A stretch of DNA of 11,389 bases, taken from NCBI GenBank assembly GCA_958346135.1, contig CATVQN010000011.1:1-11389 (forward strand), in the 5' to 3' direction. The notes beneath the pieces were generated by a model, which saw only the letters and a program-made list of their open reading frames with translations, was not told the DNA's origin and did no database searches. A program made the position numbers and the translations under genes. This document shows positions 1-6,343 of the stretch, piece by piece. Position 1 is the first letter of the stretch. Each line of letters starts with the position of its first letter. This stretch comes from an uncultured Eubacteriales bacterium. GTDB lineage: Bacteria > Bacillota > Clostridia > Monoglobales > Monoglobaceae.

Positions 1-22
1 AATTTTATAACCTAAAAATAAG

Positions 23-50
23 AAAAGACATCCTTCGGGGTGTCTTTTTT
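23..50 (+). terminator. Strong intrinsic terminator upstream of the tail-hub gene
   Basis: An 11-base stem (23-33 with 38-48, one T-G wobble) closes a TTCG tetraloop (34-37), and the 3' arm runs into an unbroken T tract ending at 50. This is a textbook rho-independent terminator. It ends transcription from whatever lies upstream of the window. Only 39 bases separate it from the hub start codon, and I see no good promoter in that gap, so the tail genes probably depend on read-through or antitermination. The bases before it (1-22) hold stop codons in several frames and look like a 3' untranslated tail. Confidence 0.93.
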
Positions 51-89
51 GTATTCTCATTTGTATTTTACCAAAAAGGAGGCGGTTTT

Positions 90-2129
90 ATGGCGGTACA
101 TACCTATAGCGCTGCAAAACATGGCAGTCATACCATTGGAGGAACACGGTTTACCGTCAAAGATTTTCAGTGCAAAAACGGCAACGACACCGTGCTTGTT
201 GACACCAACCTTGCTGTGCTGCTCGCCGCCATAGAGCGGCATTTCGGTGCACAGGTTACCATCAATTCCGCCTATCGTGATGCGTCCTATAACGCATCGG
301 TGGGCGGCGCATCCGGGTCTTATCATACCAAAGGACAAGCCGCAGACATTAACGTTTCCGGCTTTGGAATATATGAGATTGCAAGATATGCGGACTATAA
401 GCTGGGCGGCAAGGGCGGCATCGGTTGTTATACCGGCTCCGGTTTTGTCCATGTGGACACCCGTGGCTATGCATCCTACTGGGAGAGTACGGCATGGCGT
501 CAGAATCCTTATAGAGGCAATACCGCAGACGATCCGCCTATTGACCTTACGGTGGACAATGCGGAAGATATGCGGTACACGGATTTTCCTCGCTATACGC
601 TGTCGGAAGCTGCTATCTCTGACATTGCCACCATGATCACAGGGGAGACGGGCGGAGAGGATGTGACCGCCTGTCGACAGGAGGCGTCACAGCTTGCCAA
701 TCTCAATGAGGTGGTGCGTGGACGTTCCAATACCGAGGCGAATCTTTTAAAAACCCTGCATGACGGTTGGTATGCAAGCACCAGCTGGAATCGAGGCGTT
801 ACGCAGACTGCGCTGTCAGCGGTACGGTTTGTATTGGTAGACGGAAAGCGTGTGCTGCCGAGATATGTGACGGAGCACGACACCTTTCCGGGTGACATCA
901 AGGATGCGTTGGAGCGCAGTGCCTATGTGCAGCATCAGACCAAGATAAAAAACGTATACGGCGCAGAGTATGTGTTTTATTGTTTCTTTGGAACAAGCCA
1001 AAACCTTGATATTGCGGGGTATTTGCAAAAGAACTACAACAAATACAAGGATGATGTACCTTGGTCTGAGCAGACCTCTGAGGTAGGATTTGGGGATAAA
1101 GTCACCTATTTCACCAACACCAACGAGGTCATTCCCATTCATCCGACTCTGTTTCAAATGCCGGAAATGAGAATAGAGCAAAGCCTTGCAGTCTATGTGG
1201 GAAACCGAAATGTGACCGCATCTGTCGGTGAGATAACGATTTCAGGCTCATGGAAGGAGCTTGCGGTTATGGTGAAGTTTGAGTCTGCGGACAGCGATGC
1301 AAGGTTTACCTCTTTGTATACGCCGAAATTAGGTGATATTGTTCGGCTATATACACCGGACGAGGTTTTTCGCGGTGTCATTGTATCGCAGAATCAAAAT
1401 GAGAGACACCACACAGCGTATACGGCGGCAGATATTGGTTGGTATCTGAATAAGAATAAAGACACTTATCAGTTTTCTGACATGGATGCGGCGGAGGCCA
1501 TAAAAAAGATATGCGGAGATCTTGGTATACCCATTGTTTTTCTGGACGAGAAATATATGGCAGGTGTCAGAATCAGCGGTGTATACATTGAGCAGACCAT
1601 CTCTGAAATATTATGGGACATTTTGGATAAGGCAGGAGGCACCTGGAATTTTGATTTTGTACCGAAGGGCATTCGTATCTACCGCATCGGACGCAACCGA
1701 GCTGTACCGAAGTTTCGGGTTTCTGAAAATACGATGCTCCACGATTCGGTAAAGTACCGGAGCTTTGAGGAAAAATCCGGAACTATTGAAAATATGAAAA
1801 ATGCGGTAAAAGTAATTTCAGACACCAGTGTGCTGGCTAAAGCACGAAACGATGAATCCTATCAGTCATTCGGTCTTTTGCAGGAGATTGTCAAGATCGA
1901 TCCGGACGAAGAAGATGCGGCAACAACAGCATCATCCAAGCTTTCGGAGCTGAATCTTACGGAATGGACATATAGCTTTGAGATGCAGGAGCAGTTAAAC
2001 GAATACACAAGATCCGGTGATGTGCTTTATGTGGAAAATACACCGTATTTGGTAGATAACATAAAACGTACTATCAGTAATGGCAGAAGCAGAACCGTTT
2101 TGGATCTGATTCAGCTTAGTATGGAATAG
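90..2129 (+). CDS. Baseplate hub (XkdQ-like) fused to an M15 peptidase and a probable second wall-hydrolase domain
   Basis: A 679-residue, apparently three-part protein. Residues ~1-135 look like a Peptidase_M15 (D-Ala-D-Ala carboxypeptidase / L-Ala-D-Glu endopeptidase type) domain: R63 in SAYRD, zinc-ligand motif SYHTKGQAAD with H79 and D86, and FVHVD with H121 and D123. Residues ~165-320 start with ITGETGGE and resemble a SleB/CwlJ-like or lysozyme-like wall hydrolase; this part is inference. Residues ~360-679 match the XkdQ/gp27-like hub, including YLNKNKDTY at 452-460, close to a stretch of B. subtilis XkdQ. The hub would form the ring joining tail tube and baseplate, so the enzymes would sit at the tail tip to cut peptidoglycan during injection. 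The ATG at 90 follows AAGGAGG (76-82) with 7-base spacing. XkdQ is usually about half this length and lacks these domains. The gene lies 10 bases before the tape measure gene, an unusual order. Confidence 0.85.
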   Translation: MAVHTYSAAKHGSHTIGGTRFTVKDFQCKNGNDTVLVDTNLAVLLAAIERHFGAQVTINSAYRDASYNASVGGASGSYHTKGQAADINVSGFGIYEIARYADYKLGGKGGIGCYTGSGFVHVDTRGYASYWESTAWRQNPYRGNTADDPPIDLTVDNAEDMRYTDFPRYTLSEAAISDIATMITGETGGEDVTACRQEASQLANLNEVVRGRSNTEANLLKTLHDGWYASTSWNRGVTQTALSAVRFVLVDGKRVLPRYVTEHDTFPGDIKDALERSAYVQHQTKIKNVYGAEYVFYCFFGTSQNLDIAGYLQKNYNKYKDDVPWSEQTSEVGFGDKVTYFTNTNEVIPIHPTLFQMPEMRIEQSLAVYVGNRNVTASVGEITISGSWKELAVMVKFESADSDARFTSLYTPKLGDIVRLYTPDEVFRGVIVSQNQNERHHTAYTAADIGWYLNKNKDTYQFSDMDAAEAIKKICGDLGIPIVFLDEKYMAGVRISGVYIEQTISEILWDILDKAGGTWNFDFVPKGIRIYRIGRNRAVPKFRVSENTMLHDSVKYRSFEEKSGTIENMKNAVKVISDTSVLAKARNDESYQSFGLLQEIVKIDPDEEDAATTASSKLSELNLTEWTYSFEMQEQLNEYTRSGDVLYVENTPYLVDNIKRTISNGRSRTVLDLIQLSME

Positions 2130-2139
2130 GGGTGATAGC

Positions 2140-4092
2140 ATGGCAGAAAGCATTGCGGTTAAAATGATGCTGGAAACCAAGGATTTTACGACAGGAATCA
2201 AGGCTGCAACAGAAGGAATCAAAGGTGTTGCAAGTGCTTCAAAGCCTGCGGCGGAAGGTCTTAAAAAAACAGGTAGAGGCGCAAGAGAAGCCGGAGAAGG
2301 CTTGCGAAAGTCAAAAAAAGATTCCCAACAGGCAGCATCCGGCTTGAAAGAGGTTGAAAAAAATGCTTTGGGTGCCGGAAATGCTATGTCAGGATTTAAG
2401 CGAAAACTTGCGGGGATTGTTTCTGTGGCGGCTTCCGCTGCCGGCGTCAAGGCCATCCTCAGTCTATCGGATGAAATGGCAGTTATCAACGCAAGAACCA
2501 ATCTGATGAATGACGGCCTGCAGAGTACGGCTGAGCTGCAGAACAAAATATTTGAAAGCGCACAGCGATCCAGAGGCGAATACCAGAGTACGGCAGACGC
2601 AGTAGCCAAGATGGGAATTTTGGCAAAGGATGCGTTTAGCTCCAACGATGAAACCGTAGCATTTTTGGAACAGGTCAACAAACAGTTTGCCATTTCAGGG
2701 ACCTCTGCGGAGGGAAGGTCAGCGGCCATGCTCCAGCTGACACAGGCAATGGGATCCGGAGTACTGCGCGGCGAGGAGTTAAATTCCGTGCTGGAACAGG
2801 CGCCCACCATTATCCAGACGATTGCAAAGTCGCTGGGCGTTTCCACGGGTGAGCTGAGAAACATGGCAGCTGAGGGTAAGATTACATCGAGCGTTGTAAA
2901 AGATGCATTGCTTTCTGCGGCTGAGGAAACCAATGCAAAGTTTGAGTCCATGCCGATGTCATTTTCCAATATCATGGCGAAGGCTAAAAATATAGCGGTT
3001 TATGGAAGCCGTGATGTTTTACAGTCCATCAACGATGTGGTGAACGGAAAGGACGGCGGCGATATTGAAGGCTCTGTCAATAAAATGACCACGCATTTTA
3101 ATGATTTGTTTTCCGGCGTGGAAAGCGGTATACGACGCAGTGGACCTGCGGTAAGCCGTCTGCTCAAGGCGGCGGGCGGAAGCGTTACACAGTTTATGTC
3201 ATCTGCAGTAAAGAGTATGAGCGCAGGGCTGAAGGACTTTACCAAGGGCGGTGTGGAGATTGTACTGGCCATTGGAAAAGGTATTGCCAGTGAAATGCCG
3301 AGTTTGATTCCATCTGTTGTAGGCGGTGTGATGGGCGCTGTGGAGGCTGTGATTGACTGCGCGCCGGATATGTTTGCATCTGGTGCAGCGCTTGTTGACG
3401 GGATTGTCAAAGGCATCGTAAATGGCACTGAAATACTTATTCAGAAGTCGGAAGATCTGATCGATAACATGTTTAATACTCTGAATAATACGGATGCACT
3501 TGAAAAAATGATGAATTCAGGCATTTCCATTGTAAACAGTATAAACAGCGGAATTGAGAATTTAGCTTATAAAATGACAGATGCTGGAATCAATCTTGCA
3601 CAAAATTTAATTTCAGGGCTTTACCAACTCGACTGGTCAAAGGTGGGTAGTGACGTCGTATCGTATATTGCAAAAAATATATCACTTAAAAACATTTTGA
3701 TGCATTTAAGTCCCGTATATGGTATTGCAAACGGAGTAAAAAATGCAATATTGGACAGTACGCAAGATAAAACCCCGGGTGCACAGAAGAGCATCTATCA
3801 GAACTACAGGGAAAAAAAGCTACAGAAAAAAACATTGAACATAGATGCTGAATTCAAGCCGGGACTCGCATCCGGCGGAAAGGTGACTTCATCCGGAAGT
3901 GTTATGGTTGGCGAAAAAGGACCTGAGATCTTAAACTTGCCAAGAGGCGCAAGCGTGACGCCGCTTGAAAAAGTAAGCAGAACCACAAATCAATTTAACA
4001 TGGTTTTTCATGTGAATGCAGGAGACAAGAGTGCGAAACGTGTTGCGGCTGAAATTGCATCGGAATTAAAGCTGGTGCTTAGCAATATGTAG
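2140..4092 (+). CDS. Tail tape measure protein
   Basis: A 650-residue protein. Residues ~85-290 match the phage tape measure N-terminal domain (TIGR02675 type): a hydrophobic helix (GIVSVAASAAGVKAIL), then a helical block with QAMGSGVLRGEELNSVLEQ (202-220). Residues 370-430 are Gly/Ala/Val-rich and hydrophobic, as in tape measure segments that pass into the host membrane. The C-terminus (577-609) has the GGKVTSSG...VGEKGPEI...PRGASVTPL module common in these proteins. The first ~80 residues are Lys/Ala/Gly-rich and helical. The protein would set tail length and leave the tube during DNA entry. It is short for the family, suggesting a short tail. Its start overlaps a GGGGTGAT ribosome binding site just after the hub stop. 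Bases ~3430-3820 are clearly more AT-rich than the rest. Confidence 0.9.
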   Translation: MAESIAVKMMLETKDFTTGIKAATEGIKGVASASKPAAEGLKKTGRGAREAGEGLRKSKKDSQQAASGLKEVEKNALGAGNAMSGFKRKLAGIVSVAASAAGVKAILSLSDEMAVINARTNLMNDGLQSTAELQNKIFESAQRSRGEYQSTADAVAKMGILAKDAFSSNDETVAFLEQVNKQFAISGTSAEGRSAAMLQLTQAMGSGVLRGEELNSVLEQAPTIIQTIAKSLGVSTGELRNMAAEGKITSSVVKDALLSAAEETNAKFESMPMSFSNIMAKAKNIAVYGSRDVLQSINDVVNGKDGGDIEGSVNKMTTHFNDLFSGVESGIRRSGPAVSRLLKAAGGSVTQFMSSAVKSMSAGLKDFTKGGVEIVLAIGKGIASEMPSLIPSVVGGVMGAVEAVIDCAPDMFASGAALVDGIVKGIVNGTEILIQKSEDLIDNMFNTLNNTDALEKMMNSGISIVNSINSGIENLAYKMTDAGINLAQNLISGLYQLDWSKVGSDVVSYIAKNISLKNILMHLSPVYGIANGVKNAILDSTQDKTPGAQKSIYQNYREKKLQKKTLNIDAEFKPGLASGGKVTSSGSVMVGEKGPEILNLPRGASVTPLEKVSRTTNQFNMVFHVNAGDKSAKRVAAEIASELKLVLSNM

Positions 4093-4101
4093 GAGGTTAC
4101 T

Positions 4102-4380
4102 ATGGATGGAGTTTACGAAATGGCAAAGCTGCTGAAAGAGCGGGATAACCCGGTGCAGTACAGTCCTGTTATCGGAACGGTGGAAGCGCTTCCGGAAATC
4201 AAGGTTCGGATCAATGATAAGGTGGTGCTTGGCCGGGAGAACCTCAAAAGTACGGTGGATCTCCTGGCGCAAAATGCGGACGGAGAATATATCTGGCAGG
4301 GGAAAACGGTGTATCTTCTGCCGTTTATGGAAAACAACAGAATTTATGAGTACTTGATGATTGGGGGTGATGCGCTGTGA
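4102..4380 (+). CDS. xkdR: XkdR-like baseplate protein (DUF2577 family)
   Basis: A 92-residue protein resembling the DUF2577/XkdR family of PBSX-type contractile tails. A helix at the N-terminus (YEMAKLLKERDNP) precedes a small beta-barrel-like part with VIGTVEALPEIKVRIND at ~24-40, then a segment ending in WQGKTVYLLPF. Length (~90-110 residues) and position, directly before the XkdS-like gene, match the family. It likely acts in assembling the hub-proximal baseplate; its exact role is not known to me. The ATG follows a perfect AGGAGG (4091-4096) that overlaps the tape measure stop codon. Its TGA overlaps the GTG of the next gene. Confidence 0.82.
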   Translation: MDGVYEMAKLLKERDNPVQYSPVIGTVEALPEIKVRINDKVVLGRENLKSTVDLLAQNADGEYIWQGKTVYLLPFMENNRIYEYLMIGGDAL

Positions 4381-4769
4381 CGGTGCAGCCTTTTTTTGAT
4401 TTTGAAGCCGGAGAGTTTGTCACCGGAAGAAACGGCACCGTGGAAATGGTGTGCGGCGTTATGGATTTGAAAAATCGGATTCAAAAGATTCTGCACACGC
4501 CGAAAGACCGGTTTTTGATTTACCGGGATTCCGGATACGGGAACCGTTTAGAGGAGCTCTTAATCGGAACGACACTGCCGAGAGAGTACATCGTCTCTGA
4601 GGTGGAGAGGCAGGTCAAGGATGCGGTACTTAAAAATCCGGATGTCTCGGCGGTGGATAGCTTTGATATCGTTCAGGACGGCGCAAGGCTCTCTATCTCC
4701 TTTCGGGTTATTTCGGATTACGGCAGTACGGAAATTTCGGAGGTGATTGACGTTGGACAAGACATTTAG
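4377..4769 (+). CDS. xkdS: XkdS-like baseplate wedge protein (DUF2634, gp25-like)
   Basis: A 130-residue protein of the DUF2634/XkdS group, functionally like T4 gp25/GpW-type wedge proteins. It shows the expected layout: a short N-terminal strand with FDFEAGEFV, a helix (LKNRIQKILHTPKD, 31-44), the YRDSGYGNRLEELL motif (49-62), a long helix (71-87) and a terminal beta hairpin (SFDIVQDGARLSISFRV). This family joins the baseplate wedge to the sheath and primes sheath assembly. It starts with GTG overlapping the previous stop (GTGA), so translation is probably coupled. The 3' end overlaps the baseplate J gene by 17 bases. Confidence 0.85.
   Translation: MTVQPFFDFEAGEFVTGRNGTVEMVCGVMDLKNRIQKILHTPKDRFLIYRDSGYGNRLEELLIGTTLPREYIVSEVERQVKDAVLKNPDVSAVDSFDIVQDGARLSISFRVISDYGSTEISEVIDVGQDI
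4739..4743 (+). promoter_or_regulatory. Ribosome binding site that fixes a TTG start for the baseplate J gene
   Basis: GGAGG inside the end of the XkdS-like gene. It lies 9 bases before TTG at 4753 but only 3 before the other in-frame TTG at 4747, so 4753 is the better start. Confidence 0.75.
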
Positions 4770-5790
4770 CGGGATTTTAGAGAGAATGAAGGGTTATCTC
4801 CCTTCAAAATATGATAAGTCTGCGGGAAGCTATGTGCACGATGTGCTATCCGGACCCGCCATCGAGCTGGAGGCGGCATATAGCGAACTATGGCAAACGG
4901 CAGAAAAGGCCTTTGCCGCAACGGCAACAGGCAGCGATCTGGATGCTGTGCTTGCGCAATACGGATTTATCCGAAAATCCGCAACCTATGCAACCGGAGA
5001 GGTGACGGTCACCGGTGCAACCGATGCTACGATTACGGCGGGAAGTCTGGTGGCGGCCGGCAGGACGCTTTACGAGGTGCAGGAGACGGCGCCGCTCACC
5101 GACGGCACCGCTACGGTGAAAATCCGTGCACAGATGCCGGGGAGTTTAGGCAATGCGGTAGCCGGGGCGGTCAATTATTTCCCTGTGACGCTTTCTAAAA
5201 TTACCGGCGTGACAAATGATGCGGCAATCACCGGAGGTACGGATGCAGAAAGTGACGAGGAATACCTTTCTCGGTATCAATATTTCTTAGAGCATCCTGT
5301 GACCACCGGGAACAAGTATGAATATGAGCAGTGGGCAAGAGAGGTGGACGGGGTCGGCCTTGCCAAGTGTTATCCGACCTGGAACGGCCCCGGAACCGTG
5401 AAGGTGGTCATTACCACATCGGAACTGGAGCCGCCAGGCACAGAGCTTGTCAATACCGTTTCTGCATACATAGATGAGCGAAGGCCTGTCGGCGCCAGCC
5501 TTACGGTAGCCGGAGCCGCCACGGTGGAAATCAGCGTCAGCGCCTCGGTAGCCGTGGATGCGGCGTATACCTTAGAGAGTATCAGGCTTCAGTATGCCAA
5601 GGAGCTTGACGCCTATTTAAAATCCGTTGGGTTTGAAGGCGGCCTGATACCGTACACCAAGATAGGGGCTATTTTACAGGAGATTCCCGGAGTGAAATAC
5701 TACAGCAATTTGCTGATAAACGATGGGACAGAAAATATTACGGTAGACGACGGAGAGCTTGCGGTGCTGGGAGGTGTGACGCTTGCGTGA
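4753..5790 (+). CDS. xkdT: Baseplate J-like wedge protein (XkdT)
   Basis: A 345-residue Baseplate_J/gp47-family protein (XkdT of PBSX is nearly the same length). The N-terminal part (1-70) is helical, with GSYVHDVLSGPAIELE. A beta-rich domain (80-150) holds the alternating VTVTGATDATITAGSLV stretch. The family signature GGTDAESDEEYLSRY lies at 161-175, followed by a WAREVDGVG helix and a strand with VKVVI. The C-terminal domain has RRPVGASLTV. In the particle six copies tie neighbouring wedges into the ring that triggers sheath contraction. The TTG start is chosen from ribosome binding site spacing. It overlaps the previous gene by 17 bases and the next by 8, so the wedge genes are made together. 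Confidence 0.93.
   Translation: MDKTFSGILERMKGYLPSKYDKSAGSYVHDVLSGPAIELEAAYSELWQTAEKAFAATATGSDLDAVLAQYGFIRKSATYATGEVTVTGATDATITAGSLVAAGRTLYEVQETAPLTDGTATVKIRAQMPGSLGNAVAGAVNYFPVTLSKITGVTNDAAITGGTDAESDEEYLSRYQYFLEHPVTTGNKYEYEQWAREVDGVGLAKCYPTWNGPGTVKVVITTSELEPPGTELVNTVSAYIDERRPVGASLTVAGAATVEISVSASVAVDAAYTLESIRLQYAKELDAYLKSVGFEGGLIPYTKIGAILQEIPGVKYYSNLLINDGTENITVDDGELAVLGGVTLA
5769..5776 (+). promoter_or_regulatory. Ribosome binding site supporting a TTG start for the XkdU-like gene
   Basis: GGGAGGTG within the end of the baseplate J gene. The GGAGG core ends at 5774, 8 bases before TTG 5783, whereas the first ATG (5792) would be 17 bases away. TTG is therefore the likelier start. Confidence 0.65.
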
Positions 5791-6343
5791 GATGAACCTT
5801 TCGGCGTATCAGCCCAGGTATTACAGAAAATCGGCTCTGATGCATGGACTGAACGCCGGACTGGAAGCGGAGCTTTTGCTGTTTGTTTCCGATGTGGATG
5901 CCTTGGCGGATGAGCTTCATATTTCTACGGCAGTCGATTATCTTGGCTTGTGGGAGAAATCGGTTGGACTTCCGGAAAATCCGTCGCTGACAACCGAGGA
6001 GCGACGGAGCCGTGTGCTTGCAAGACTTCGTCAGGTGGATACCACAACGCCGGAGCGAATCCGGGTGATTGTCAGGTCCTATGCCAGAGGAGATGTGGAG
6101 GTCATAGAGGATTTTGCGGCCTATACGGTGACGGTGAAGTTTACCAACCGCATCGGAAAACCCGACAACATGGCCGGCATTATCGATCAGCTTGAAAGAA
6201 TCATGCCCGCACATTTGTATGTAACCTATGTTTATCCGTATCGATCCTGGGGAGATTTAAAAAGCACAGGAAAGACATGGGGTCAGCTCTATGACGCCGG
6301 TTACACCTGGCAGGATATTATGGAAAAGGAGGATTTGTCATGA
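5783..6343 (+). CDS. xkdU: XkdU-like baseplate protein (DUF2313 / YmfQ family)
   Basis: A 186-residue protein of the DUF2313/YmfQ (T4 gp48/gp54-neighbouring, Mu gp48-like) family, which follows baseplate J in PBSX, Mu and many contractile tails. Seen in sequence: a helical N-terminus (LNAGLEAELLLFVSDVDAL), the conserved YLGLWEKSVGLP...TEERRSRVLARLR block (53-83) and a beta-rich middle (VEVIEDFAAYTVTVKF, 105-120). The C-terminus (TWGQLYDAGYTWQDI, 165-179) often precedes fibre-binding genes. It likely carries the tail fibres to the baseplate periphery. If the downstream ATG were used, the protein would lose only 3 residues. The stop overlaps the next start as ATGA. Confidence 0.85.
   Translation: MREMNLSAYQPRYYRKSALMHGLNAGLEAELLLFVSDVDALADELHISTAVDYLGLWEKSVGLPENPSLTTEERRSRVLARLRQVDTTTPERIRVIVRSYARGDVEVIEDFAAYTVTVKFTNRIGKPDNMAGIIDQLERIMPAHLYVTYVYPYRSWGDLKSTGKTWGQLYDAGYTWQDIMEKEDLS

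Noticed and set aside
57..452. Minus-strand reading frame of 131 residues opposite the M15 domain
   Set aside because: It has no recognisable domain or ribosome binding site, while the + strand frame here has intact M15 motifs.
1995..2975. Long reading frame (326 residues) on the minus strand
   Set aside because: It lies opposite the tape measure start and the hub end, has no ribosome binding site and its protein is low-complexity Ser/Ala/Leu. It is a shadow of the real gene.
4747..4752. Upstream TTG start for the baseplate J gene
   Set aside because: It is only 3 bases from the GGAGG core, while TTG 4753 has 9-base spacing.
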